A stretch of 64,000 nt of DNA from Notamacropus eugenii (lineage: Eukaryota; Chordata; Mammalia; Diprotodontia; Macropodidae), in the NCBI RefSeq assembly GCF_028372415.1, contig NC_092878.1, forward strand, positions 26,456,903 through 26,520,902. The letters run 5' to 3'. The position numbers were made by a program, and so were the translations under genes. Shown here one piece after another: positions 19,115-30,592 of this stretch (the stretch's first letter is position 1; each line of letters begins with the position of its first letter). Under the pieces are notes generated by a model. That model searched no databases, was not told where the DNA came from, and was given only the letters and a program-made list of their open reading frames with translations.

Positions 19115-19645
19115 AGGTCTCAGATATAGTTGTAGTCACAAACGCTGCATGTGGGGTGTTCACAGAGGATGAGCACCTCTGGTGGGAAGGCTTACTGAGC
19201 CCTTTTCAGGGCTGCTCATCCACCTGTAGTGTCTCCCTGTCACCCAACTCTCACCTGGGGCTCCAAAAACTATAGTATGCACAACAGTCACACGCTGGTA
19301 AAACCATCTGGACAGATGGGCTAAATCAGGGGGAGGGTAACCCACTAGTGAGTTAGAGGGATGTACACCCCAAACATGTAGATTTCCCCTGACCAAGAAG
19401 GTGGCTAAAGCAGGCCGTGTGGAGCACTTAGAGCTTGGTCAGACCTCAAAGACAACAAGGTCATCCAAGGCATCCTGTGTCATGTCTGGTCATGTTGACA
19501 TCTGTCTTGCCACTGGACTTCAATGGTTCTGGTAGACAGAGTGAGGCTGACGACTTTGAGCAACTCTGCTCAAGTCAAGACATCGCCCCAAGATGTCGCT
19601 GGTCCTCTTCGAAACGAAGGGCAAACATTTTACCCTAATATCTCA
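19115..19645 (-). repeat. GAGGACC-family retroelement, longest copy
   Basis: On the minus strand the right end reads GTTTGCCCTTCGTTTCGAAG, then GAGGACCAGCGACATC, GTCGTCAGCCTCACTC and GAAGTCCAGTGGCAAGAC. These are the same landmarks, in the same order, as copies 1 and 2, followed by about 350 bp absent from the shorter copies. Confidence 0.6.
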
Positions 19646-19689
19646 ATTTTGTCTCCGGGGCTTGTCTGAAGCTTAGATAATGCCTCTTG

Positions 19690-19862
19690 TTCTACTGAAA
19701 AGAACACTGATTTTGCTGTCAGAATCCCTGTTCTGCCAGGGTCACATTGAGATAGTCCCTTCTCTGACCTCAGCTCCTCCATCTATAAAACAAAAGAATT
19801 GGATTAGGTGACCTCAAAGGTCCCTTCCAGCTCTGATTCTATGTGGTCCTTCAAAAAAGGAG
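19690..19862 (+). repeat. MIR SINE
   Basis: It reads CACTGATTTTGCTGTCAGAA, CTCCATCTATAAAACAAAAG, then GTGACCTCAAAGGTCCCTTC. Confidence 0.65.
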
Positions 19863-20189
19863 TGAATACGGAGGGGCCCTAATCTCCAAAAAAGAACTTC
19901 TCTACTCATTTTGAAGTGGAAATTCCTATAACTAGACAGTCTTTCATTAGACACTTAGAATAAGGTTTAAAATACAATGACCCCTTTCTTTGCTTTCTTA
20001 GCCCAGCTCTGTCTGGGCCTTTCTTTCGTCTAGCAGGTCTCCATAAATGTTTACTAATGAAGTAGCAAAAAGAAGATGAGGGAAGCAGGGAACTGAAATT
20101 CTACTCCTAATTGTCACTTACTGTCTTTAACTTAATTTTGTCTAATCACATCTGCCTCCCCTATCCCACACAGGTGCAGGCGATCTTAA

Positions 20190-20365
20190 TAACCCAAGGA
20201 AGCTTAGAGATAATTTGGTCTGACTGCCCCCATTTTAATGAGGTAACTGAAGCCTAGATTGGTTAAGCATCTTGCCCAATATCACTCAGTTTGTAAGTAG
20301 GAGAGCCTGGCTTCGAACCCTAATATTCTGATTTCAAAGCTCCACTATAAGACACTGTGGCACTT
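20190..20365 (-). repeat. MIR/MON-type SINE
   Basis: Reverse orientation: TTAGAGATAATTTGGTCTGA, then AAGCATCTTGCCCAATATCA. Confidence 0.6.
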
Positions 20366-20814
20366 TACATTTTCCTCCATTAAATTTCATGTTAATAGAT
20401 TTCATCCATCATTTCAGATGGAGATCTTTTAAGATACTGATTTCATTCTACAACATATGAGGTCTCTTCCAATTTCATATCACCTGCAGATTTGATATGT
20501 ATGTCATAAGATACTTTGAGCATCTCCAACTCAACATTTCTGAAAGAGATGATCTTTCTACCTGAACCCAACCCTCTTCCTAACTTCCTGAGTTCTGTAC
20601 TCATCATATCCAATCAGTTGCCAAGCCTTGTTTACAAGAGCAGTGTTGAACTGAAATAGAAATGGACAGAGGGAGATACTCCAAAGTGCCCTATGGGCCT
20701 CATGTTGACTTAGAAAATCCCACATTTGTACATTTATTTTTTTATGAACACATCAAGACATTAAAATCAGATAGGAATTACATTTTAATCTGATTCTGGC
20801 TACCCTTGGAAGTG
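20366..20814. repeat. Probable CR1/L3-like remnant
   Basis: Phrases such as TTTCATATCACCTGCAGATT resemble the antisense CR1/L3 3' region; strongly diverged. Confidence 0.3.
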
Positions 20815-21540
20815 TTGTCAGTCATATACTGCCCACTGGTGGTGGCATGTCTACAATATCTCTGCATATACACACACACAGCCACCACCCTAACACAGTC
20901 CCTCATTACATCAAGACTAGACTATTACAATAGCATTTTTTCTTATTTTCTTTTTATAAAGAATGTTTTTATATTTTTAATTGCACATAAAAACAATTTT
21001 AACATTTAGTTACTATAACTTTTGAGTTCCACATTCCCTCTGTCTCTCCCCCTTCCTTCCCCTCTGCAACAGGGGAACTTCTGTCCTCTCTAAACCATCC
21101 TCCAGACAACTGCCAAACTGATATGCCTAAAACACAGGTCTGACCATGTCATTCCTTTGCTCATGAAACTTCTCTGTCTTCCTATTTGCCTATCGTACAA
21201 AATGCAAAGCCCTCCACAATCTGTTTATAATCTACCTTTCCAGGCTTATTACACATTACTCCGCTCACTCATTCTATATTTCAACCTAATTGGCCTGCTT
21301 ACCATTAGCAACATCCCATTTCCCACCTGAGTTGTTCCCCATGCCCAGAATGCCCTCCTCACTTAGAACTTAAAACTCCTGGCTCCCTTCAAGGCTCAAC
21401 TAAAGTGCTGCCTCTTTTGTGGGGCTTTCTTTGACCTCCCAAGTTGATTCCCCATCCCAATATGTACATGATTTATATTTATTTATCTATATACATGTTT
21501 CCTCCAGTAAAATGTAAACTCCCTAGTGCCAGGAGTTACT
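20815..21540 (+). repeat. L2 LINE, 3' region, split by an L1 fragment
   Basis: L2 text before and after 20935-21115: CATCAAGACTAGACTATTAC, then CAGGTCTGACCATGTCATTC, CCCTTCAAGGCTCAACTAAA, AAACTCCCTAGTGCCAGGAG. Confidence 0.7.
20935..21115 (-). repeat. L1 3' end (antisense) nested in L2
   Basis: It reads TTTTTAATTGCACATAAAAA, then TTTTGAGTTCCACATTCCCT, the reverse L1 tail, between the two L2 parts. Confidence 0.6.
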
Positions 21541-21599
21541 GAGTTTTTGTTTTGGTATTTGGTAATAGACTCTCAAATACAATCAAATTAACTTTAGGC

Positions 21600-21800
21600 A
21601 AATCAAGTTTAGTTCTCTCGTCTGTAAAATGGTTCCATGTAAAATAATCATTAAGGTTCCCTCCCAGTCTATGAAGACCAGGTAGCCCTCTAAAAGATAA
21701 AAGGCAGTAAGGAACAGAGAAAAGATTATTGGATTGGGATTCAAAGGCCTTGAGTTCAAATCTCATCTCCACTACTTACTCTCTCTGATCTTCTGGAAAA
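21600..21800 (+). repeat. MIR-related SINE fragments
   Basis: CTCGTCTGTAAAATGGTTCC comes first; then ATTGGATTGGGATTCAAAGG and TTGAGTTCAAATCTCATCTC. The order suggests two fragments. Confidence 0.45.
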
Positions 21801-21839
21801 AGTCATAATAGTGGCCTGACTTTATACTATATAATCTCA

Positions 21840-23935
21840 ACTGAACCCTTGATGTGGCACAGCAGTCTTTTAACACCTTCCTAATCAATTCCCTAGACCA
21901 CTCACTGCTGAAGCTTTTCTAAACCTTTCCATACCCGCATAAACTTCCCATGGCTTCCCCTCCCTCCAACTAACTGTCTCTGCTGAGAACCTCGCTTCAT
22001 CTTTCACTGAAAAAAAATATGGAAGTCATTCCTAAGAGAGCCCTCTCTTCTCTCCTCCTTTTCATCCCACATGACCCACGTGCCTTCAGCTCCTACCTCC
22101 TTCTTTACCCTGGGTTCATACTGAGATGGCCCTTATCCTTGCCAAGACTAACTTCTCTCCTTGTACAAATGATCCCATTCCATCCAGTCTTCTCCAGTGG
22201 ATGGCTTCCTTTGTCATCCCTACTCTCTGGATAATCTTCAATCATTCCCTGGATCCTGGCTGATTTCTTACTGCCTGAAACATGCCCATGTCTCCCCCAT
22301 CCTCAATAAACCCTCATCTGAACTATTCATCCCCACCAGCCACTGTCCATCTCTCCTTTTCTGTTTGGCTATAAATTGAGTACAAATGGTGCCTGCATTT
22401 CCTTTCCTGTCACTCTCCTAACTCTGCAGTCTGGCTTCCAGCCTTGTCATTCAACTAAAACTACTGCTCTCTTAAAGTTTCTTAATCGCCAGATCTAATG
22501 GCCTTGTCTCAATCCTTATACTTTTTGATCCCTCTGCAGCCCTTAACATGGTTAATCACCCACTTCTCCTCAATACTCTCCTCTCTCTAGGTTTTTGTGA
22601 CACTTCTCTCTTGTAGTTCTTTATATCTATCTATACATACATACACATATACACACACATATACACACATGCATATGCATGATATGTGTATATGTACCTG
22701 CACATGTGCACATATAAATGCATATACATGTGCGTGTGTGGAGAGAGAGAAAAACAGAGAGAGAGATACTCTGTCTCCTTTTCTGAATATTCATCCATAT
22801 CACTCTACTAACAATACGTGTTCCCCAGAGCTCTATCTCTTCTTTTCTCTCTGTTCTAATTCACTTGGTGATCACATCAGCTTTCATGTTTTCAATTACC
22901 ATCTCTATGTACATGTCTCTCAGATCTGCTTGTCCAACCCTGACCCTTAACCTTTCTGCTGACCTCCTATCTCGTACCTCCGGCTGCCTAGTTAGACATT
23001 TCAAACTGATCACCCCATAGACATCTTAAACTCAATATATAGGAAACTGAACTCCTTATTTTCCCTTTCAAATACTCCTTATTTTTTCCCTAACTTCCCT
23101 ACAACTGTGGAGGGTACCAACATTTTCCCAGTCACCCTGGCTCACAACGTGGCTGTCATCAGTGATTCTTCACCCTCTCTTACCACTCCCCCCATATCCA
23201 ATCAATGGCCAAGTCCCGTCATTTCTAAAAATATCTCATTTATATGCTCCCCCTTTTTCCCTCTGACAATCTGATCCAGCCCCTCATCACCTCACTTTTG
23301 GATTGAGACAGCCTGCTGGTGGGTCTCCCTGCTTTCACTCTGGTCCTTCCTCCACTCAGCTGTCAAACTGGTCTTCCTAAAGCACTGTCTCACCATATCA
23401 CCTCCGCCCAAACCCCCCTCCACACACACTCAAGAAACTCCAGTGGCTCCCTATTACCTCCAGGATCAACTGTCTTCCAAAGTCCTCCATAACTTGACTC
23501 CTTTCCAGGATCTTTCCAGTCTTCTTCCACCATATACCTGTAATCCAGCCACACTGGCTCCCTCACTATTCTTCTCACTAGACGCTCCATCTGCTGACTG
23601 TGCATTGTCACTGACTGTCCCCCATGCCTGCAATGCTGTCCCTCCTCATCTCAGCCTTCTGGCTTCTCTGGCTTTCTTCAATCTCAGCTAAAAGCCACTT
23701 TCTACAAGAAGTTTTTCCCAACCCTCCCTAATTTTAGTGCATTGCATTCCCTGAGATTATCTCCAAGATATCTTGTTTGTACAGAGCTGTTGGCATGTTG
23801 TCTCTCCCATCAGATTATGGGCCCCTGTAGGGCAGGGACTGGTTGTATGTACCTTCTTGGTATCCCCAGCACTTAGCACAGTCAGTGCCTGGTACACAGC
23901 GGTGCTTAATAAATGCCAGATAACTAACTGATTTG
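21840..23935 (+). repeat. Long L2 LINE copy (about 2.1 kb) with reverse-transcriptase remnant
   Basis: Sense-strand codons around 22530-22620 give DPSAALNMVNHPLLLNTL, the conserved LINE reverse-transcriptase block, now broken by stops and indels. The 3' end is typical of L2: CAGATTATGGGCCCCTGTAG, AGCACTTAGCACAGTCAGTG, TGCTTAATAAATGCCAG. It is split by the simple repeat at 22620-22768. Confidence 0.8.
22620..22768. repeat. Mixed (TA/CA/TG)n and (GA)n simple repeat
   Basis: Alternating purine-pyrimidine runs (CATACATACACATATACAC to TGTGCGTGTGTGG), then GAGAGAGA. Confidence 0.85.
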
Positions 23936-24062
23936 GCTTCTTCATCTATAAAATGACTAGATGAACACAGAGACCTTCCAAGTCTAAATCAATCCTTGGG
24001 AACATTAAGTTTGAGATCAAGTTTGATGGGAGCTGGTACAAGTACCTGCAGAGGGTGTAGTA

Positions 24063-24154
24063 ACAGGAGGAGGAGAGGGAAGGAGGGGGAGGAGAGGAGA
24101 AGAGGGAGGGGAAGGGATGGAGGGAGAGGGAGAAAAGAAGGAGGAGGAAAAGGA
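24063..24154 (+). repeat. Polypurine (GGA)n tract, left arm
   Basis: An almost pure G/A strand built of GGAGGAG and GAGGGA units. It continues at 24281 after an inserted retroelement. Confidence 0.9.
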
Positions 24155-24280
24155 TTTGTTGTTTATACTTTGTTCTCGAAGAGGACTCTGATATCAAGAA
24201 GGTGATGCCATAACTTGCAAGTGAATTGGATTTAAGTGAGGAAGGCTGTGCAAAGTCACCAGCCTCACTTTTTCCTCTAG
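24155..24280 (+). repeat. GAGGACC-family retroelement, copy 3, between the purine arms
   Basis: It reads TTGTTGTTTATACTTTGTTC, then GAAGAGGACTCTGATATCAA and GTCACCAGCCTCACTTTTTC. Confidence 0.7.
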
Positions 24281-24442
24281 AAAAGGAGGGGGAAGGAGAG
24301 GAGGGGGAATAGAAAAGGAGAAGGGGTAGGAAGAGAATTAGGAGGAGGAGAGGAAGGAGGAGGAGGGGGAATAGAAAGGGAAGAGGGGAGGGGAAGGGAA
24401 AGGAGGAGGGAGAGGAAGGAGTGGAGGAGGTGGTGGTGGTAG
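24281..24442 (+). repeat. Polypurine (GGA)n tract, right arm
   Basis: G/A-only text such as GAGGAGGGGGAATAGAAAAG. The GGGGGAATAGAAA module occurs twice. It ends in GGTGGTGGTGGTAGTAGCAG. Confidence 0.9.
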
Positions 24443-24611
24443 TAGCAGCAGCTGCAGCTAACATTCACATGGTGCTTTAGAGTTTTGATCACTTTGTGCA
24501 GTTTTAAGCTTAAAACTTTATGCTGTTTTTTTTGTAATACTCTGTATTATTTCATTTCATTCTCCCAACAATCCCACAAAATATATTAGTTGAAGTTGTG
24601 ATGTTAGGGTA

Positions 24612-24785
24612 AGATGTTGTTTGCCCTTTGACTCAAAGAGGACCAATGACATCGTGGCATGAATGCCTTGACTTTTGAGTGAACTGGATTTAAGCAAGGC
24701 AAGTCCCTTAACCCTGTTTGCCTCAGTTTCCTAATCGGTAAAATAAGCTGGTCCTTTTTGAAAACAAAGGCGAACCATAAACAAA
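24612..24785 (+). repeat. GAGGACC-family retroelement, copy 4, joined to SINE text
   Basis: It reads GATGTTGTTTGCCCTTTGAC, then AGAGGACCAATGACATC, passing into CTTAACCCTGTTTGCCTCAG. Confidence 0.55.
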
Positions 24786-25018
24786 AAGACAGCTAGTAAA
24801 CATGTGAGATTGGATTTGAACTCAGACCCAGCTCTACATCTACTGCCCCATTCAGCTGCCTACAGAAACCCTGTATGGTCAGTAATACAGTTATTACATA
24901 TACCCTTTTGCAGATAAGGAAGATAATGCTCAGAGGTTAAATGGCTTGTCCACAGGCATAAAACTTGCCATTGTAAGAAGGAGAGTTAGAACCTAGGTCT
25001 TCCTGGTCCCAAGACCAT
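24786..25018 (-). repeat. MIR-type SINE fragments
   Basis: Reverse-oriented CORE text: AGAGGTTAAATGGCTTGTCC, GAACCTAGGTCTTCCT. Confidence 0.45.
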
Positions 25019-26221
25019 AGAATCACAGTTCCAGTGGTCATCTGGTGCAATTCATATCCAAAAGGAATCTCTACTAGGACACATCCAACAAGTAGACGTC
25101 CATCCAGCAACCTCTGAAGAGACTCTTTCAGACAGGTCCAACTTCTAGGAAGGCTTTCTTAACCACAAGCCTAATTTTACCTCATTACTCCTAAATCTGG
25201 CTTAGGGTTCCAAAAGAACACACTGAATCTGTCTTCCAACATGGCAGACCTTTGAATACTTGAAGGCAACTCTCATGCTCCTCCTTAGGCTTGGCTTCTC
25301 TTTCTCCAGGCTCAACATTCTCAGATCCTTCAACAGATCCACCTCTTTGAAAATCTTTTAAAGACCCAAAAAAGAACCTGCTGCCAAAGTCCTTGGCACA
25401 GTCAAATGGTTCATCATCAGAAATTAAGATTTTTATGAGTGGAAATGACATTAAAAGAAAAGAAGCACTTGGCAAATGCTCTGCCATTCCTTCCTAAGCA
25501 CTGTGGGACTTTTCATCTGATTTGCTACTGAAACCTTCCGTGTTTTGTCTCCCCCATTAGAACAGGGATGGTCTTGCTTTTCTATATATACCCCCAATGA
25601 TTAGCACAGTGTATACAGTAAGTGCTTAATGAATACTTTATCCATCCATTCATTCATTGCTCCCGTTCTGCCCTCTCAAGCCAAATAGAACACAAGGAAT
25701 TTGTGTTCCACATGATAGCCCTTTAAATATTTAAATACAACTATTCTGTCATATTCTGCATCCCTACTCTGTCCCTTTCCTCCCACCCCACCACTAAATT
25801 TTCTCTTCTCCTGACGAATTCCTTCCATTTTTTTTCATATGAAATAGACTTTAAGGCCCTTCATCATACTGGTTGCCATATCCTGGACAATCCCCAGGTT
25901 TGTCGTGCCCCTACCAGTGGCACCTGGAATTGAATATAATACTCTGGACAGAATACAACAGGATGGTCACCTCATTATTTCTAGAAATTATGCCTCTCTT
26001 AATGTAACCCATTGCTTACTGCAGCTCTTCTGGCTACCACATTACACTCCTGCTTTATGACGGGCCTGAAGTCCACTAAAATCCCCAGATCGTTTTCAGA
26101 CAAACCAGGCCTCCACATCACACACCCCAAAGCTGTTCTTGTGAAATCGACTTTTTGAATCCAACTGTAAGGATTTACACTTGTCTTTATTAAATTTCCT
26201 CCTATTTGACGTAACCCTAAT

Positions 26222-26412
26222 CCAGGGGTAGGAAACCTGCAGCCTCCAGGTCATGTGTGGCCCTCTAGGTCCTCAAGTGCACCCCTTGGACTGAATCCAA
26301 ACTTCACAGACCAAATCCCCTTAATGAAAGGATTTGTTCTAGAAAATTTGGACTCAGTCAAAAGGCCGCACCCAAGGACCTAGAAGGCCACGTGTTCCCC
26401 AGCCCTGTGGCC
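26222..26412. repeat. hAT-like foldback MITE, copy 1
   Basis: Two arms of about 80-90 bp are imperfect reverse complements (GTGGCCCTCTAGGTCCTCAA against AAGGACCTAGAAGGCCAC). The ends are CAGGGGT-like and AGCCCTG. It has no coding capacity. Confidence 0.75.
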
Positions 26413-26804
26413 TGTCAAGGTCTTTTTGAATCTGGAATCTGTTATCCAATATATTAGTTATTCCTTCCAGCTTTGTACAGATTTGATGAGTGTGCCATCT
26501 ATCTCATTATTGGTGTTATTGACAAAAAAATTTAAATAGCACAGGGCTAAGCAAAGATCCCTTCGGTATTCCACTGGAAACCTCCTCCTATATTGATGCC
26601 CTCCAACCATTAATGGTTATTTTTTAAATCCAACCATTCACTCAGTTCCAAATGCAACTAATTGGACTGTCTAATGCAATATTCTCCCCAAGAATAGTGT
26701 GAGACCAAGGAACCAAGCACAATTCCATGATGAAATTCATCATGGAACATGCTACCCACTTTCAGATAGATAGTGAGGTGATAGGCAAAGGGCAGAAGGA
26801 AGCA

Positions 26805-26978
26805 ATCCTTTTTTTTTTTTTGGACATGTCTAATGGGAGAATTTGTTTTCCTTGACTACACATATCTATAACAGGTTTTGTTTTTCTTGCGCTCTCAATG
26901 AGTGGGAGAGGGAGGAATGGGAGGGAAACAATTCAGAACTGCAAATAAAATAAAATAAAATTTTTAAAAATGAGGTCA
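26805..26978 (+). repeat. L1 3' tail (sense)
   Basis: It reads GGGAGAATTTGTTTTCCTTG, then AATTCAGAACTGC and an AAATAAAATAAAATAAAAT tail. Confidence 0.7.
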
Positions 26979-27219
26979 GATATAAAAGAAAAAATAATGT
27001 GAGATACTTTAGCCAATACATTGCTAAAATCTAGGTAAACTGTACGACCCTGTCATAAAAGGGAAGAAGGTTAGTTTTTGATAAAAACCATACTGGTTCT
27101 TTGTGGTCGTCAGAACCTTTCGCAGATGTTCACTCACTATTTCTTGAATAATTCATTCTAGAATGTTGCAAGAGATCAGACTCAAATTTACTGGCCCACA
27201 GTCTAAAGACTGTCTTCCC

Positions 27220-27670
27220 TTCCTTTAGATGCCTGTAGGGGGAGCAGTGCATAAAGAGTCAGGCAGATCTGAGTTCAACTATGATCTCAGATACTCAGAA
27301 CTCCCCACTGCTTCCAGTTTTCCTGTCCCATTTCCTATCCCTAATCTTTCAGCTCCCTCTCCAGCACTATTTCACTATGCCTACCCCATAAACTCTGGGT
27401 ATACCTGGCACGCTTGCCCAACTAAGTCAGTCATATATATAAGCAGCCTCAGGAATATTCCAAATCTCTGATAGCAGCCGGAAGTCTCAGGCACAGAGGG
27501 GCCTGGGACCATTCCCAAGAGTTCTTGCTAATGAAACTGCTCATCCAAGAAGGGAAATAAAGATTACCTTTTGTCCTATCCTGAAGTTTGAGGCTTTCCT
27601 ATATAACCAACTTATATCCTATGTACTAGCCTGCCTCAAACCAATGTTACAGCATCTTCTTTTATCTCTT
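27220..27670. other. Intergenic sequence, no clear feature
   Basis: A short SINE-like piece (AAAGAGTCAGGCAGATCTGA) lies at its left. The rest is unrecognised. Confidence 0.35.
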
Positions 27671-27671
27671 A

Positions 27672-27818
27672 TTTTTTTAGAGGCAACCAGACTTAAGTGA
27701 CTTACCCAGGGTCACACAGCTAGTAAGAGTCTGAGGCAGAATTTGAACTCAGGTTCACTTGACTCCAAAGCTGATTCTCTATCCACTGTGCCGCCCAGCT
27801 GCCTCAGCATCTCCTTTT
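27672..27818 (-). repeat. tRNA/CORE SINE (antisense)
   Basis: It reads AGTGACTTACCCAGGGTCAC, then CTATCCACTGTGCCGCCCAG. Confidence 0.8.
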
Positions 27819-27834
27819 AAAAAGAAAAGTCTCA

Positions 27835-28262
27835 TTCATGTTTATTTTAAAAATATCACAATCAATTCTGGATGTTCTCCTTCTCCAATGAGTCATCTCT
27901 TGTGACAAAGGAAAATAGCTATGTTAAATCAACTGAAACAATGACTGTCTGATGATGTAGGCAACATTCCGTACCCATAGTCCCCCTTGCCTTTTCAACA
28001 AAAGAAAAACAGTATTTTTCCTCAGCTCATTCGGGGCCAATATAGGTCATTATAATTACACAGCTTTCACACCTATTGTGTGCACTATAGTCACTGTATA
28101 CACTGTTTTCCTCTCACTCTTTTTATATCACTCTGCATCAATTCATACAAGACTTTTTCATATTCACTGTTTCTTAAAGGGCAATAAATATTCTATTACA
28201 TTTATATATGGTAATTTGTTCAGCCATCCACCAATTTCTTCAGCTCTGGAATTTGTGCCCTG
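27835..28262 (-). repeat. L1 LINE fragment (antisense)
   Basis: It reads TCTCCTTCTCCAATGAGTCA, then CTCTGCATCAATTCATACAA and TATGGTAATTTGTTCAGCCA. Confidence 0.65.
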
Positions 28263-28282
28263 CACCCTAACGCAACCTAACC

Positions 28283-28402
28283 TAAGGGTTAAGTGACTTG
28301 CCCAGGGTTACACAGCTACTACGTATCTGAGGTCACATTTGAACTCAGGTCCTCCTGACTCTAGGGCCGGTGCTCTATCCACTGTGCCACCTAGCTGTCC
28401 CC
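28283..28402 (-). repeat. tRNA/CORE SINE (antisense)
   Basis: It reads GTTAAGTGACTTGCCCAGGG, then TATCCACTGTGCCACCTAGC. Confidence 0.8.
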
Positions 28403-28414
28403 AACCTGTCTGTT

Positions 28415-28610
28415 TGAATGAATGAATAAGTGAATGAACGAAAAAATATTAAGCACCTTGTGTATCTTAGCCCTGTGTGAATACAGAAAAGGCAAGACAG
28501 TCCCCACTCACCCTATAGGGGAGTGACCTTGGGCACACTCCAGGCCTCAGCTTCCTATCTGTCAAATGAGAAGGTTGGACTACATGACCTAAGAAGTAAG
28601 TCCTTTCCAT
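28415..28610 (-). repeat. L2 3' end (antisense), plus MIR text
   Basis: It starts with a GAATGAATGAATAAG tail, then AATATTAAGCACCTTGTGTA. The right side (CAGCTTCCTATCTGTCAAAT) is a sense MIR piece. Confidence 0.5.
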
Positions 28611-28899
28611 ATCCTGAGTGCCTTTAACATATACTGGAACAGTCTAGGAACTAAGGAGGAAGGGGAGAAGTAGAAAAGAATTCTAATCAATAACTCCTTC
28701 GCCCCTCCCCCTGCTAAGAATCTGTGGTTAAGTTCAACAGAAGCTTAACAAATATTTTTTTTAAGTCAGTGACACAAAATAATAAGATAAGACAAAGCCC
28801 CTGCCCTCACGAAGTTCATGTTCTAATAAGAGAATATGGCGCATCGTTCGCATTCACATATACGAACTTGCCACTAACAGTAGAAACCTTGGCAATATC

Positions 28900-29100
28900 T
28901 CTTCAATTCGTCTCGTCTCAACCACTTTGCTCCCGTCAGCTCTTGTAATAAATAACCTCTGAAGTGGTCTTCCTACCAGTTCTAATCTATCCTTCACACA
29001 GCCGCGTTTGTAATCTTTCCAATTTAAGGCTCTGATTCAATCATTCCTCTACTCAAAAGCCTTCAGTGAGTGGCTTTCCAACTTCAAGTAAATAAATGCT
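28900..29100 (+). repeat. L2 fragment
   Basis: It reads AAGTGGTCTTCCTACCAGTT, then ATTCCTCTACTCAAAAGCCT. Confidence 0.5.
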
Positions 29101-29194
29101 TGATGGTGGCATTCAGTGCCCTCCCCAAACTGGCATTTAATAGTTCACACTCATACAAATTTGAATTCATTCAAATACAATCAATCCATATTTA

Positions 29195-29452
29195 TTTGTT
29201 GTTCTTGTTCAGTCGTTTTAGTCACATCCATCTCTTTGTGACCCCATTTGGGGATTTCTTGGCAAAGGTACTGGAGCTGTTTGCCATCTCCTTCTCCAGA
29301 TCATTTTACAGATGAGGAAACTGAGGCAAACAGGGTGAGGTGACTTGCCCAGGGTCACACTGATATTATGTGTCTTGAGGCCAGATTTGAACTCAAGATG
29401 AAGTCATCCTGATTCCAGGCCCAGCACTATCAACTGTGCCACCTACTGCCCT
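29195..29452 (-). repeat. tRNA-CORE-RTE-tail SINE (antisense)
   Basis: Starting from the tail: TGTTGTTCTTGTTCAGTCG, TTTGTGACCCCATTTGGGGA, then TGACTTGCCCAGGGTCACAC and an AACTGTGCCACC head. Confidence 0.85.
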
Positions 29453-29640
29453 AACATTTATTAAGTGCCAACTATGTGCCAGGCATTGTTAAGTTCTGCA
29501 GAATACAAAAAGGGGCAAATGACGGCCCTGCCTTCAAGGAATCACAATCTAATGGGGAAGACAACATGGCAAGCAAATATGTACAAAGCAAGCTATATAT
29601 AAGAGTAAATAGAAAATAATTAAAAGAGGGCAGGCATTGG
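29453..29640 (-). repeat. L2 3' end (antisense)
   Basis: The reverse complement of the L2 end is visible: ATTTATTAAGTGCCAACTAT, GTGCCAGGCATTGTTAAG, CACAATCTAATGGGGAAGAC. Confidence 0.7.
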
Positions 29641-30434
29641 AGTTAAGAGGGGTTGATTTCATTCGAATTGTCAAACTTTCTAAAAAGCTTGGAATTCAGG
29701 TTAAAATAGACAGTGAGCGTATTCCTTTGTACTAATGAGGAACAATGGTTATAACTATTCAATGACATTTTATCAGCTGTTGGATTTCTGGTTTCTGAGG
29801 TGCTCTCTCCTGTTTCTTTGGGATGCAGGGAGTTTTTCTTGGATTCTTGGAACAATTAACTCAACCTTATTTAATTATTTAACTGTTTAAGGTTTTACAA
29901 GGTGCTTTCTTTGCAACAATCATGGAAGATGGCAGCAGTCCTCAGTTTACTGAGGTTCACAGACATGAAGGGAATCTTTTTAAGGTAACAAAGCTTGCCT
30001 GGGACTCCTGCTTGAAAGTTTTCTTCCCACTCTGCCCCACTGCAGATATTTCCGACCTTCCCTCCTACGTAGGCCATGTGCTATGCCAGCCAAACAGAAT
30101 TCTTTTTCCTCTGTTCTCCTGCTATCTTCCATCTACATCTTCACTCACTGTCCCCCTTGCTTTGACTAGGCAATTTGGAGCCTGGAGCAAAGTTGGCGCA
30201 GTGGATGGGGAGGTGCTGAGAACAGTCTCCCCAGTGGACCAAGTACATTCCTCCAACAACCCCCTGGGAGAAGAAAGAGGAGAAAGAAGAGGTTAAGGAA
30301 AATCACCCCTCAAGTCAAATCAGGCAAGGATTGGTGGGAGGTGAAGGAGGTAAGAAGCACCAAAGAGAGTTTGCCCCATTGAACCTTTTGTCCCTGAGAA
30401 ACCCTATAGAGGAGTCAGAATCCTAAAGCAAAGA
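29641..30434. other. Intergenic single-copy sequence, no gene supported
   Basis: There are open frames of up to 124 codons, with no recognisable domain, start context or exon signals. Confidence 0.4.
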
Positions 30435-30592
30435 TTTAGGCCCTCTAGGTCCTCAAGGACAGCCCTTTGACTGAATCCAAACTTCACTGAACAAATTCCC
30501 TTAATAAAAGGATTTGTTTTGTAAAACTTGGACTCAGTCAAAAGACTGCACCCAAGGACCTGGGGACATAGGTTCCCCAACCCTGAACCTAG
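30435..30592. repeat. hAT-like foldback MITE, copy 2
   Basis: It shares AGGCCCTCTAGGTCCTCAAG, CTTGGACTCAGTCAAAAG and GCACCCAAGGACCT with 26222-26412, and folds back on itself in the same way. Confidence 0.75.

Larger units (their letters stand above)
25020..27215 (-). repeat. CR1/L3 LINE (antisense), about 2.2 kb with inserts
   Basis: Antisense CR1/L3 landmarks run in order: AGAATCACAGTTCCAGTGGT, TCCAGGCTCAACATTCTCAG, CCACTAAAATCCCCAGATCG, ATAGCACAGGGCTAAGCAAA, CTAAAATCTAGGTAAACTGT. It is split by the foldback element at 26222 and the L1 tail at 26805. Confidence 0.8.

Noticed and set aside
22019-22379. Short frames in the L2 copy as a possible active LINE protein
   Set aside because: The reverse-transcriptase block is recognisable but broken by stops and frameshifts; the copy is long dead.
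23946-24464. 172-codon Ser/Pro/Leu-rich frame on the minus strand
   Set aside because: Translation of the polypurine tract's C/T strand.
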